From Gemmataceae bacterium (lineage in GTDB: Bacteria; Planctomycetota; Planctomycetia; Gemmatales; Gemmataceae), in NCBI GenBank assembly GCA_901538445.1, contig LR594585.1, forward strand, positions 1,379,500 through 1,443,499: a DNA stretch of 64,000 nucleotides, given 5' to 3'. A program made the position numbers and the translations under genes. Below are positions 34,380-46,364 of the stretch, piece by piece. Position 1 is the first letter of the stretch. Each line of letters starts with the position of its first letter. The notes under the pieces were generated by a model, which was not told where the DNA came from, did not search any database, and was given only the letters and a program-made list of their open reading frames with translations.

Positions 34380-34585
34380 ACAATCGCAGTGACGACCCGC
34401 CGCCACGCTCAACGAAAAAGCCTCGCTGTGACGAGAGCTTACTATTCACCGAGCAACGGGAGCGACCGCTATCCGACCGTGACCGTGACTGCTTTCTGAA
34501 GTTCCTGGCTACCCCACCCGCCCCAACGAAAGACCTCGTCACGGCCGCCGCCCGCCATAAAGGCAAGCCAAAGCTGAACAAGTAG
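34376..34585 (+). CDS. Third gene of the toxin-antitoxin operon, 69 aa
   Basis: Starts at a GTG overlapping the toxin stop (GTGA, 34376-34379), so it is translated with it. The segment RPLSDRDRDCFLKFLATPPA, then PTKDLVTAAARHKGK, is like the neutralising tail of DUF1778/TacA antitoxins (LS-RD-..FL..L--PP-P), yet the RHH domain that normally stands before it is absent. It may be a stray antitoxin tail or a true third component. Confidence 0.6.
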   Translation: MNNRSDDPPPRSTKKPRCDESLLFTEQRERPLSDRDRDCFLKFLATPPAPTKDLVTAAARHKGKPKLNK

Positions 34586-34633
34586 CCGCGTCACTACCCG
34601 CCCCTCTCGACCGTCGAAGACAGTCTGGGCGGA

Positions 34634-35080
34634 TCAATACTTGACGGCGAAGCCGCTGCCGGCGAAGAAGTCGGCGGCGTGGCGGTTCAATCCGACCCCG
34701 GCCCGGATGTCGAGCTGGAAGGCCGGCGTGACCTTGTAGGTGAACCCGCCGTCCAGGTAGTGTTCCGGGCCGACCTCCGGGCCGACGGCGCTGTGAGGGA
34801 AGAACGCGAACCACTCGGTATACGCCCCCAGCTTCTCGGTGAGGGTGTAGTTCACGGTCAGCGACTGGGCGAGCAGCAGGTAAGTGTGCTGCCCGGTGAC
34901 GGCCTGGCCGAGGCCCATGAAATCGGGCAACTCGAAATCACCGCGCACGCTGTTGGCCTGCGTGCTGCCGCCGACCGACACCCGGTCCTTGATGACATCC
35001 CACCCGTAAAGCAGGTTGACGCCCGGAAGTACCTCGCGGGCCGAGAAGTCGCGGGAGCCGGACGGGACGGTCATTTGGAG
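34634..35080 (-). pseudogene. 3' part of interrupted MetA-type outer-membrane barrel gene
   Basis: Encodes the last 146 residues of a beta-barrel protein (VLPGVNLLYGWDVIKDRVSV, SLTVNYTLTEKLGAYTEWFA, DFFAGSGFAVKY), of the putative MetA-pathway transporter family. The in-frame 5' part is at 39343-39918; the two join in frame through the 6-base duplication TTGGAG (35075-35080). The ATG at 35074 is an internal Met, not a true start. Confidence 0.85.
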
Positions 35081-35181
35081 TGTAGATCAGCGTCGAAAAG
35101 GAACACAGTTCAGCGTCGAAAAGGAACACACCGTAGCACAGCCTCCGCGAGCGGCCGAATGGTCGCCGTGGGAGGTGAAGG

Positions 35182-36789
35182 ATGCTCACGGTGGACAAAT
35201 TCGCACTGATCCGAGCGGCCCGCAGCAACGGTCTCTCCATTCGCAAGATCGCCCGCCAGTTCGGGCACTCCACCAAGACCGTCCTCAAGGCCATCGGCCA
35301 AGCCGAACCCAGGCCCTACACACTCAACGAGCCACGTCCCGCTCCCATCTTCGGAGCCTTCCGGCAGATCGTTGATGACATCCTCGAACAAGACCGAACC
35401 GCACCACCCAAGCAACGACACACCGCCAGCCAGATCTTCCGACGACTCGTCTCTGAACACGACTACCCCGGCAGCTATGACCTGATCCAGCGATACCTCA
35501 AGCAGCATCGGCTCGATCGCAAAGAGACCTTCATCCCGCTCGAACACCCGCCCGGCCATCGGCTCGAAGCGGACTTCGGCCACATCTACGTCGACTTCCC
35601 CGATGGTCGTCGCCAGGTGCCCGTGCTGGTCGTCACCTGGAGCTACTCGAACTGTCCCTTCGCACTCGCACTGCCCACCGAACGGACCGAGGCCATCCTT
35701 CACGGACTCGTCGAGGCGTTCGCATTCTTCGGTTGCGTGCCCCGCGAACTCTGGTGGGACAACCCCAGGACCGTCGCCACCAAGATCCTCAAGGGGCGTG
35801 AACGCAACGTGCATCCGCGATACGTCGCGTTGGCGAGCCACTACGCATTCGCACCTCGGTTCTGCATGCCCGCGACACCGACCGAGAAGCCGCGAGTCGA
35901 GAAGCGAGTTCAGGATCTTCAGCGCCAGTGGGCCACGCCCGTCCCGCGAGCCACCGACCTCGATGCGTTGAATGTTCACCTTCGCCAGCAGTGCCTGTCG
36001 GCACGCGAACGAACGTGCAGTGGCAACGCGTTGTCAGTGGCCGCGATGTTCGAGCGTGATCGCGTCGCGGCGTCGCCGGTGCCGCCTCATCGGTTCGATG
36101 CGTGCGTGATCCAACCGGCCCAGGTGGACAAGTACCAGACCGCTCGGTTCGATCGCAACTGTTACAGCGCGCCGCGTCGGTGGGCGTTCCGCACCGTGAG
36201 CGTGAAGGGGTACGTCAACCGCGTGGACGTGATCGGTGACGGAGCGATCGTTGCCACGCACACGCGGAGTTACGGCAGTGGCGACAACATCCTCGACCCC
36301 CTTCACTTCGTGGGGTCTTTGGGTCGCAGACCCGCCGCCCTCGATCACGCTCCGGTGTACCGCGACTGGCAACTGCCCGCCGTGTTCGCGGACCTTCGCC
36401 GCGTGTTCGTCGATGGCCATGGTTCGCTCGCGGGAACACGACACTACATCAGTGTGTTGCAACTGCTCGCCCTGCACCCCATCGACCGCGTCGAGAACGC
36501 CATCGGCCGTGCCATCGCGGGCGGACAACTCGACATCGCCACCATCCTGGCCGCAATCAAATGCCAACCCGGCGACAACGCACTGCCACTCAGTGACAAC
36601 GCACTGTCACTGAGCCTTGCCGCCGTGACGGTGCGGCCGCCCGACCTCGCCCAGTTCGACCGTTTGCTACCACGTTTCACCGAAGGAGATGCCGATGGGA
36701 ATCGAGACCACGCCGCTGTTGCTGAAGGCCAACCTGAAGCAACTGAGGCTGCCGACGATGTTGGCCGAGTGGGAGAAACTGGCTCGTGA
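35182..36789 (+). CDS. istA: IS21-family transposase IstA
   Basis: The N-terminal helix-turn-helix (NGLSIRKIARQFGHSTKTVL) binds the ends; the DDE catalytic core shows LEADFGHIYVDF, ELWWDNPRTV and EKPRVEKRVQDL for the three acidic residues. GGAGGTGAAGG precedes the ATG. The last 30 residues (DADGNRDHAAVAEGQPEATE) run in a different frame over the start of istB, giving a 95-base overlap that is longer than usual and suggests loss of an earlier stop. Confidence 0.95.
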   Translation: MLTVDKFALIRAARSNGLSIRKIARQFGHSTKTVLKAIGQAEPRPYTLNEPRPAPIFGAFRQIVDDILEQDRTAPPKQRHTASQIFRRLVSEHDYPGSYDLIQRYLKQHRLDRKETFIPLEHPPGHRLEADFGHIYVDFPDGRRQVPVLVVTWSYSNCPFALALPTERTEAILHGLVEAFAFFGCVPRELWWDNPRTVATKILKGRERNVHPRYVALASHYAFAPRFCMPATPTEKPRVEKRVQDLQRQWATPVPRATDLDALNVHLRQQCLSARERTCSGNALSVAAMFERDRVAASPVPPHRFDACVIQPAQVDKYQTARFDRNCYSAPRRWAFRTVSVKGYVNRVDVIGDGAIVATHTRSYGSGDNILDPLHFVGSLGRRPAALDHAPVYRDWQLPAVFADLRRVFVDGHGSLAGTRHYISVLQLLALHPIDRVENAIGRAIAGGQLDIATILAAIKCQPGDNALPLSDNALSLSLAAVTVRPPDLAQFDRLLPRFTEGDADGNRDHAAVAEGQPEATEAADDVGRVGETGS

Positions 36790-37474
36790 GGCCACCGCGA
36801 AGAACGAGCCCTACGAGGGCTACTTGCTGCGACTGACCGAGGCCGAGGTGACGACCCGCTCGGCGAACGCCCTGGCGGCTCGCATCCGCAACGCGTGCTT
36901 CCCGGTGGTGAAGGACTTCGACACGTTCGACTTCGCGGCGATCCCGTCGCTGTCGAAGCAGAAGGTGTTGGAGTTGTCTCGCGGCGAGTGGGTCGAGCAG
37001 CACTACAACTGCTGTCTCATCGGCAACGCGGGAACGGGGAAGACGCACGTGGCGACGGCGTTGGGTCAGGCCATCTGCCGCGTCGGGAAGCGAGTGAAGT
37101 TCGTGACGGCGGCGGGTCTGGTGACGCAGTTGGAAGAGGCTCAACAACAGCACCGCCTGGATCGGCTGATGAGCCAGTTGGAGCGACTGGACCTGTTGAT
37201 CATCGACGAGTTGGGTTACCTGTCGTTCAGTCGCGGCGGTGCCGAGTTGCTGTTCCAGGTGTTTGCGGAACGGTACGAACGGCGGAGCGTGCTGGTGACG
37301 AGCAACCTGGCGTTCAGCGAATGGGGCAGTGTGTTCCAGGGTGATCGGATGACGGCGGCGTTACTGGATCGTCTGACGCACCGCTGCCACATCTTCGAGA
37401 TGAACGGCGAGAGCTACCGCTTCCGTGAGTCGATGTCGGGCAAGAAGGAGAAAGCCCCCAAGAAGGCCAAGTGA
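36695..37474 (+). CDS. istB: IS21-family helper ATPase IstB
   Basis: AAA+ protein that assembles on target DNA and activates IstA. Walker A GNAGTGKTHVATALG and Walker B LLIIDELGYLSFSRGG are intact, as is the late motif TSNLAFSEWGSVF. The ATG at 36695 has AAGGAG six bases upstream; an ATG two codons earlier is less well placed. Full length for the family (259 aa). Presumed functional. Confidence 0.95.
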   Translation: MGIETTPLLLKANLKQLRLPTMLAEWEKLAREATAKNEPYEGYLLRLTEAEVTTRSANALAARIRNACFPVVKDFDTFDFAAIPSLSKQKVLELSRGEWVEQHYNCCLIGNAGTGKTHVATALGQAICRVGKRVKFVTAAGLVTQLEEAQQQHRLDRLMSQLERLDLLIIDELGYLSFSRGGAELLFQVFAERYERRSVLVTSNLAFSEWGSVFQGDRMTAALLDRLTHRCHIFEMNGESYRFRESMSGKKEKAPKKAK

Positions 37475-37534
37475 TACCATCTCAACAAACCCTTGGTGTG
37501 TTCCTTTTCGACGCTGAACACGTTTTCCTTTTCG

Positions 37535-39321
37535 GGCTCTCCCGCGAGTTTGGTGGAGGACGTGCGTACAATCGGCGGTGCTTCCCCTTCCCGGCACGCT
37601 GCCGCAGGTCGTCATGGACGCCGCCTTCCTACAGTCCCTGCTGCCGGCCGAGGCCGGCGTCCGCATCGCTGCCCTCGACATCGACCCGGCGGGCGTCGTT
37701 GTCGCCCTGGCCACCACCACCGCGACCGCCTCGTGCCCCGACTGCGGGACCACGTCCGCCGCCGTTCACGCCCGCTATCGCCGCACCCTTCACGACCGCC
37801 CCTGCCTCGGCCGGCCGGTCCGCCTGGTCGTCACCGCCCGCAAGTTCGTCTGTCGCCGGCGCGAGTGCCCGCGGCGGGTGTTCTGCGAGCGGTTGCCGGC
37901 GTTGACCGCCACCCACGCCCGGACCACCGGCGAACTCGCCGTCACGCACCGCTCTCTCGGGCTGGCCCTGGGCGGCGAAGCCGGGGCTCGGCTGGCCGCC
38001 GACCTCGGCCTGCCCACCAGCCCGGACACGATCCTCCGGCGGGTGACGGCCGCGGCGGGCGAGCCGGCCCCGCCGCCCCGGTACGTCGGCATCGACGACT
38101 GGGCCATCCGGAAGGGGCAGACGTACGGCACGATCCTTATCGACCTGGAACGGGGCACGGTGATCGACCTGCTCCCCGGTCGGGACGGCGAGTCGCTGAA
38201 GGCGTGGCTGGCCGCCCACCCGCAAGTTGAGGTCATCACCCGGGACCGCTGGCCGGCGTACATCCAGGCGGCCACCACCGCCGCCCCACAGGCGAAGCAG
38301 GTGGCCGACCGGTTCCACCTGCTGACCAACGTGCGCGAGGCGGTCGAGAAGATCCTGTCCCGAATCGGCCCGGATGTCCGGGCCGCACACGCGGCGGTGA
38401 GCGCCGCGGCGGCCCCCGCCCCGACCGCGACCGATCCCGTGCCGCCGGCACCGCCGAAGGCACCCACCGCCACGGAGCAGAGGCGGTCGGCGAAGCGGGC
38501 GGCACGGGGCGAGCGGTTTCGGCGGGTGAAGGACCTGACGGCGGAGGGCGAGTCGGTCCGGGAGATCGCCCGCCGGCTGCGGATGAGCCGCGGGGCCGTG
38601 CTGCGCTACCGGCGGCTGGAGGCGTGCCCGGACTGGCGTCCGGGCCGCACCGGGCCGTCGGCGGCGGGCGCGTTCGCGGAGTTCATCGCTGACTGGGTGG
38701 CGGCCGGGAACCGGAACACGGCCGAACTGCACCGCACCCTGAAGGGGAAGGGGTTCGCCGGCGGGTACGACACGGCCCGGCGGTGCGTGAACCGGTTGAT
38801 CGGGAGCAGTGGCCGGCCGGGGAAGCGACAGGCGAACGCCACCCCGCCGCCGGCCGAGCCCGCCCCGCCGTCACCCCGGAGGTTGTCCTTCCGGGTGGCC
38901 AACCCGAAGCCGGACAGCCACTCGGCGCGGGTGCTGGGCGAGCTGCGGGTGCGGAATGCGATCACCCACGCGGCGCTCGGGTTGGCCGAGGAGTTGATGG
39001 CCATGATCCGCCGGACGACGGCCACCCCGCTGGCCGAATGGGTAGACCGGGCTCTCGCGTCGGGCGACCGCGACTTGGCGAACCTGGCCCGGAGCCTGCG
39101 GTCGGACGCCGCGGCGGTGCAGGCGGCGTTGACCGAGCGGTGGAGCAACGGCCAGGTGGAAGGGCAGGTCGGACGGCTGAAAGCCATCAAGCGCGCGATG
39201 TACGGCCGGGCCGGAATGAAGTTGCTCCGTGCCCGGGTGCGACACAAGGGCTGATCGGCCTCGAAGCGAGAACGCCAGAACGGACGACGGGAGGAACTTC
39301 CACCAAGAGTGCGGGAGAGCC
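37535..39321. mobile_element. ISL3-family element
   Basis: Inverted ends begin GGCTCTCCCGC and end TTGGTGGA over 23 positions (19 match). The 8-base target CCTTTTCG is duplicated at 37527-37534 and 39322-39329, the size expected for ISL3. It sits inside the right terminal repeats of the IS21-family element, so it entered after it. Length 1787 bases, one gene. Confidence 0.93.
37614..39254 (+). CDS. ISL3-family transposase
   Basis: The N-terminal zinc finger has CPDCGTTS and CRRRECPRRVFCERL. The catalytic core shows GIDDWAIRKGQTYGTI, TRDRWPAYIQAA and EGQVGRLKAIKRAMYGRAG for the DDE triad. A helix-turn-helix insertion (ESVREIARRLRMSRGAVLRY) lies between. A GTG at 37578 would add 12 residues; ATG 37614 starts at the usual family beginning (MDAAFLQSLLP). 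Intact. Confidence 0.95.
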   Translation: MDAAFLQSLLPAEAGVRIAALDIDPAGVVVALATTTATASCPDCGTTSAAVHARYRRTLHDRPCLGRPVRLVVTARKFVCRRRECPRRVFCERLPALTATHARTTGELAVTHRSLGLALGGEAGARLAADLGLPTSPDTILRRVTAAAGEPAPPPRYVGIDDWAIRKGQTYGTILIDLERGTVIDLLPGRDGESLKAWLAAHPQVEVITRDRWPAYIQAATTAAPQAKQVADRFHLLTNVREAVEKILSRIGPDVRAAHAAVSAAAAPAPTATDPVPPAPPKAPTATEQRRSAKRAARGERFRRVKDLTAEGESVREIARRLRMSRGAVLRYRRLEACPDWRPGRTGPSAAGAFAEFIADWVAAGNRNTAELHRTLKGKGFAGGYDTARRCVNRLIGSSGRPGKRQANATPPPAEPAPPSPRRLSFRVANPKPDSHSARVLGELRVRNAITHAALGLAEELMAMIRRTTATPLAEWVDRALASGDRDLANLARSLRSDAAAVQAALTERWSNGQVEGQVGRLKAIKRAMYGRAGMKLLRARVRHKG

Positions 39322-39342
39322 CCTTTTCGACGCTGATTACCA

Positions 39343-39918
39343 TTGGAGGATCAGGGCCATCTCGGGGTGCCAAGCCTTCTGCTCCGTCAGCCCGAGTTTT
39401 ACGCCCAGGTACAGGTCGTCGGCCCCGCCCGCCCGCGACCGGGTGCCGTCCGGCAGCGTGGTCCCTTCGGTGCCGAAGTTCTGGCCGAGGCGGAACTCGA
39501 ACCAGTCGGCGAACACCCCCACGCGGAGCAACGTCTCCGGGTAGGAGTGCGACGAGAACCGCTCCCCGTTCGTCCGGTCGCGGGTGAAGGTGTAGCCGGC
39601 TTCGAGTTGGACGCGGCCCTTGCCGACCGTGCTGCTGGCCTCCGTGAAGTCGGGCCGATCCGTGACGATCACGTCGGGTTCCTCGTCCGCCCGGTTGGAC
39701 GCCGTCGAATCTGCCCCCGCCCCGTTCCCGTTCGCAGCCGGGTCCGGCTTCTCTGCGTCGCCGCTTGTTGCTGACGACTTCTTGTCGGCCCACTCCAGAA
39801 GGACTTTCGGTTCCGGCTCCTGCGGGCCGCTCGACGCCCGTGGGATCGATGCACAGCCGGTGGACAAACCCATTGCGGAACCGGTCAAGTACGCCAGCAG
39901 CCAGCGGCCCATAACCAC
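39343..39918 (-). pseudogene. 5' part of interrupted MetA-type outer-membrane barrel gene
   Basis: Encodes the N-terminal 192 residues: a lipoprotein-like signal with lipobox LSTGC at residues 18-22, a polar linker, then VIVTDRPDFTEASSTVGKGR, a strong mark of MetA-pathway outer-membrane transporters often linked to metal efflux. The reading frame meets TGG TAA supplied by the IS21-family end. Before the insertions the gene coded for about 337 residues and lay downstream of the P-type ATPase. Confidence 0.88.
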
Positions 39919-40027
39919 TCCCCGAAGACCTGATTGGTAATACTCGCTCCGGGATCGACCGGCTGCGGGCCGGCAATCGACGGAAGCGGTCGTAGGGAAT
40001 GAATCGGCATCCGGGCGGTCACAATTT

Positions 40028-40060
40028 AGTCTCGACTAATAAGTTTGCTTAGTCGAGACT
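40028..40060 (-). terminator. Perfect 12-base hairpin at the P-ATPase 3' end
   Basis: AGTCTCGACTAA (40028-40039) and TTAGTCGAGACT (40049-40060) pair with a 9-base loop. The last codons and the stop of the ATPase gene lie within it. Weak A/T follows, so it may be a terminator or a stabilising hairpin. Confidence 0.6.
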
Positions 40061-42216
40061 TCTCCTTCCCTGAGTTCTCGCGTCCGGCCGAGGAGTCGCA
40101 GCCCGTTGAAGATGACGACTAACGATGCCCCGGTGTCGGCGGCAATCGCGGCCCACAGTGACGAGTATCCCGCGAACGTGAGGATCACGAACACCGCCTT
40201 CACGGCCAGCGAGAAGGCGACGTTTTGGCGGATCACCGACATCGTCCGCCGACTGTGGCGGATCAACCAGGGGAGCTTGCCCAGGTCGTCGGACATCAGG
40301 GCCACGTCCGCCGTCTCGATGGCCGCGTCCGTTCCGGCGGCACCCATTGCGATACCCAGGCTCGCCCGCGCCAGAGCCGGGGCGTCGTTCACTCCGTCGC
40401 CGACCATCGCCACGCTGCCGAACTCGGCGACCAGTGCCTCCACCGCCGCGACCTTCTCCTCGGGCAGCAGCCCGGCCCGCACGTCGTCCACCCCGGCTTC
40501 CTTGCCCACCGCCCGAGCCGTGGCCTCGTTGTCGCCGGTCAGCATGACGACCCGGACCACGCCGAGTTCTTTCAGGTCGCGGATCGCGTCCCTCGCCGCC
40601 GGGCGGACGGCGTCGGCCAGGGCGATCAGGCCGCAGACGTGTTTCTCGTTCCCGACGACCACGACCGACCGGCCCGCTGCGGTCATCGCCGCAACCCGCC
40701 CGAGAACGTCGTCCGTCTCCTGCCCCCTCTCGGCCAAGTACCGGGGCGACCCGAGCCAGAACTCGCGGCCCTGCCACCGCCCCACGGCCCCCTTTCCCGG
40801 CACGGCCCGGAGGTCTTCGGCGGTCGTCACGGCCACCCCCTTCGACGCGGCGTACTCGATCACGGCGCGGGCCAGCGGGTGTTCGCTCCGGGCCTCCAGT
40901 CCGGCAGCCCGTTCGAGCAGTTCGCCCTCGTCGTGGCCGTTGAGCGGCACCACCTCCACCACCACCGGCCTACCCTCGGTCAGCGTACCCGTCTTGTCCA
41001 CTGCGACGGCCTTCAGCGTGGCCGGCAGTTCGATGAACATGCCGCCCTTCACCAGCACGCCGTTGCGGGCGGCGGCGGTCAACGCGGCCACGATGCTCAC
41101 CGGGGTGGAGATGACCAGCGCACACGGGCAGGCGATCACCAGCAGCACCAACGCCCGGTACACCCACTCCCACCACCCGCCCGCAAAGACAAAGGGCGGG
41201 ACGAGGGCCACGGCCACTGCCAGGGCCATGACCGCCGGCGTGTAGATCGCGGCGAACCCATCGACCCACCGCTCGGACGCCGCCCGCCGCGACTGCGACT
41301 CCCCGACCATGCGGATGATCCGGGCCAGGGTGGTGTCGTTCGCGGCCCGCGTGACCGCCACCTCCAGCACGCCCTCGCCGTTGACGGTGCCGGCGAACAC
41401 GTCGTCGCCGGGTTCCTTCGGGGCCGGGACGCTCTCCCCGGTGATCGGGGCTTGGTTGACGTGGCCGTTGCCCTTGCTGACCTTGCCGTCGAGGGGGATG
41501 CGTTCGCCGGGCCGCACGACGAGGACCGCACCGACCGCCACCTCCTTGACGGAAACCTCGCGGTCGGGCTGCCCGTCCGCGACGACGCGGGCAGTCGGTG
41601 GGGCGAGGTCGAGCAAGGCCGTGACCGCCCGGCGGACCCGCCCGACACTCCACGCCTCCAACTCCAGCGACAGGGCGAACAGGAACGCGACCGTCGCCGC
41701 CTCGGCCCACTCGCCGATGACCACGGCCCCGGCCACGGCCACGACCATCAACAGGTTCATGTCGGGCCGCAGCCGTTTGAGCGCGATCCACGCCTTCGGC
41801 AGCACCAGCCACAGCCCGGCGAGGATGGCCGCGACGTAGCCGGCCTGGGCGGCAACGCCCGGATGATCGCCCCACCCGGCGGCGACGTGAAACGCGACAC
41901 TGACTAGAGCCGCCGCCCCGCTCGCGGCGGTGAGAAGCGTGCGCCCCCGCCGCGCCCACCAGCCGAGTCCCTTGTCGCCGACCTGGTCCTCGCGCCACAG
42001 CTCGGCCCGCATCCCCGTCCTGGCGACGGCATTGATGATTGTTTCGCCGGCGACTTCGCCGGGGCCGGCGGTCACGATCATGCGGGCGTTCAGGATGTCG
42101 AACGCGAGGCGGGCCTCGCCGACGAGCGGTCCGACCTCCCGCTTGAGGACGGCCACTTCCTCGGCACAGTCCAGCCCCTGAATCTTGAATTGTTGGGTCG
42201 CAGTTGGCGGCGGCAT
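40036..42216 (-). CDS. Heavy-metal P-type ATPase (ZntA/CadA-like)
   Basis: Exports Zn, Cd or Pb by ATP hydrolysis. Present are the metal site CPC (LVIACPCALVISTPVS), phosphorylation loop AVDKTGTLTEGRP, TGES (ITGESVPAPKEPGDD), HP pair (SEHPLARAVIEYA) and hinge MVGDGVNDAPALARA. Eight membrane helices fit. The N-terminal HMA-like domain (FKIQGLDCAEEVAVLKREV) lacks the CxxC. Start at ATG 42216 rather than an upstream frame start. Located at the head of a metal-efflux series. Confidence 0.95.
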   Translation of the reverse strand: MPPPTATQQFKIQGLDCAEEVAVLKREVGPLVGEARLAFDILNARMIVTAGPGEVAGETIINAVARTGMRAELWREDQVGDKGLGWWARRGRTLLTAASGAAALVSVAFHVAAGWGDHPGVAAQAGYVAAILAGLWLVLPKAWIALKRLRPDMNLLMVVAVAGAVVIGEWAEAATVAFLFALSLELEAWSVGRVRRAVTALLDLAPPTARVVADGQPDREVSVKEVAVGAVLVVRPGERIPLDGKVSKGNGHVNQAPITGESVPAPKEPGDDVFAGTVNGEGVLEVAVTRAANDTTLARIIRMVGESQSRRAASERWVDGFAAIYTPAVMALAVAVALVPPFVFAGGWWEWVYRALVLLVIACPCALVISTPVSIVAALTAAARNGVLVKGGMFIELPATLKAVAVDKTGTLTEGRPVVVEVVPLNGHDEGELLERAAGLEARSEHPLARAVIEYAASKGVAVTTAEDLRAVPGKGAVGRWQGREFWLGSPRYLAERGQETDDVLGRVAAMTAAGRSVVVVGNEKHVCGLIALADAVRPAARDAIRDLKELGVVRVVMLTGDNEATARAVGKEAGVDDVRAGLLPEEKVAAVEALVAEFGSVAMVGDGVNDAPALARASLGIAMGAAGTDAAIETADVALMSDDLGKLPWLIRHSRRTMSVIRQNVAFSLAVKAVFVILTFAGYSSLWAAIAADTGASLVVIFNGLRLLGRTRELREGEVSTKQTY

Positions 42217-42315
42217 TGTGTGTCCTAAGCGGGCATGGGTGCGGTCGGCGCTGTTGATGGTGGCGGAGGCGGCGAGGGGAAAGATCGCCCCGCCGCCCGC
42301 CACCCCGACCGTCGG

Positions 42316-42657
42316 TTACGACTTCGGTTTCGCGGTGAACGTCCCGCTCGGCCCGATCAGCTTGGTCGGCGTCTCGTCGGCCTTCTCCACCGCCTCCCAC
42401 AGCGACTTCGGCGACGGCACCGCCCCGTCTTTCGCCAGGACGTAGACCGTCTTCGTCTTCATGTCAGTCTGGGTCTTGGCCACGCCGGTCTGCTTCTCGA
42501 TCTCCGTGCAGACCTTCTTGGCGCAGTTCGCGCAGTGCATGTCGGTGATCGTGATCGCCGTCCACGCCTCCTTCGCCGGCGGCTGCCCGCCGGCCCCGCC
42601 CGCCAGGGCCATGCCCACTACCACGGCCAGCAGGCCGCACACGTTCTTCAGCATCAT
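42316..42657 (-). CDS. Secreted HMA-domain metal-binding protein (MerP-like), 113 aa
   Basis: A signal peptide (residues 1-25) precedes an HMA domain with the metal site DMHCANCAKKVCTEIEK and the strands TQTDMKTKTVYVLAK. Such proteins bind soft or divalent metals outside the cytoplasm and pass them to pumps. GAAAGGAGTCC precedes the start. The ATPase gene lies 99 bases downstream, same strand. Confidence 0.88.
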   Translation of the reverse strand: MMLKNVCGLLAVVVGMALAGGAGGQPPAKEAWTAITITDMHCANCAKKVCTEIEKQTGVAKTQTDMKTKTVYVLAKDGAVPSPKSLWEAVEKADETPTKLIGPSGTFTAKPKS

Positions 42658-42785
42658 CGCCGGACTCCTTTCACGAACCTCGTTCGACGCCCGCCCACAG
42701 CGGGAGGGCGTCCTCAGCCGGCCGCTGCACGGTCGTCGTGACCCGCCGCGGCCGGTTGTTCTCACCGGCCCGTCGCCGGGCGCGG

Positions 42786-43181
42786 TCACTGTTTCTCGGG
42801 CATGTTCTTCTTCGGGGTGGGCATCTCTTTGCCGTACTTCGCCTTGTAGGTCAGCTTGGCCTTCTCCAGCAGCGACGGGTCGCAGACGTAGCACTGGCTC
42901 TTCGCCCGCTCGTGCTTGTCGCACCAGTCGCCCTTCGCCTTGAACTCCTTCGCCGCCTTGCTGCTGCACATGCTGCACGCCTCCTCGGCGACCCCGTGCG
43001 GGTTGCACCACTCGCCGCCGTCTTCGTCGGACGGGTCGGCCGGAGCCGCCTTCTTATCGCCGCCTTTGGCGACCTCCTTGCCCTTCGGGTCGCCGCCCGC
43101 GTTCTCGGCGGGCTTCTGGCCACAGCCGGCCGCCACGAACAGGCCCGCGAGCAGGGCCGCACTCGTCCACAACGTCTTCAT
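42786..43181 (-). CDS. Cys-rich lipoprotein with repeated WC-H-C-C motif, 131 aa
   Basis: The signal ends in lipobox VAAGC (Cys20). After an Asp/Lys-rich linker come two copies of a motif: EWCNPHGVAEEACSMC and DWCDKHERAKSQCYVC. The same motif appears twice in the N-terminal part of the RND adaptor encoded 3 kb upstream. Probably an outer metal-binding protein of the efflux system. The ATG is followed by KTLWTSAALLAGLFV; a GTG start upstream is rejected. Confidence 0.75.
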   Translation of the reverse strand: MKTLWTSAALLAGLFVAAGCGQKPAENAGGDPKGKEVAKGGDKKAAPADPSDEDGGEWCNPHGVAEEACSMCSSKAAKEFKAKGDWCDKHERAKSQCYVCDPSLLEKAKLTYKAKYGKEMPTPKKNMPEKQ

Positions 43182-43215
43182 CACTCGATCCTCTCTGATA
43201 GGTAAGGAACGCCCG

Positions 43216-46344
<3,129 letters not shown>

Positions 46345-46364
46345 GATATTCGACCTCCGTGTCG

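Larger units (their letters stand above)
35081..39342. mobile_element. IS21-family element, itself interrupted by an ISL3-family element
   Basis: Ends read TGTAGATCAGCGTCGAAAAGG on the left and TGGTAATCAGCGTCGAAAAGG (inverted) on the right, starting TG and ending CA as in IS21. The target TTGGAG is duplicated at 35075-35080 and 39343-39348. TCAGCGTCGAAAAGGAACAC recurs at the left (35087 and 35110) and inverted near 37500, the multiple terminal repeats usual for this family. Without the inner element it is about 2.5 kb. Contains istA and istB. Confidence 0.93.

Noticed and set aside
42658-43011. Longer N-terminus for the HMA protein
   Set aside because: The longer frame is Arg/Gly-rich shadow of the lipoprotein gene; the ATG at 42657 is followed by a clear signal peptide.
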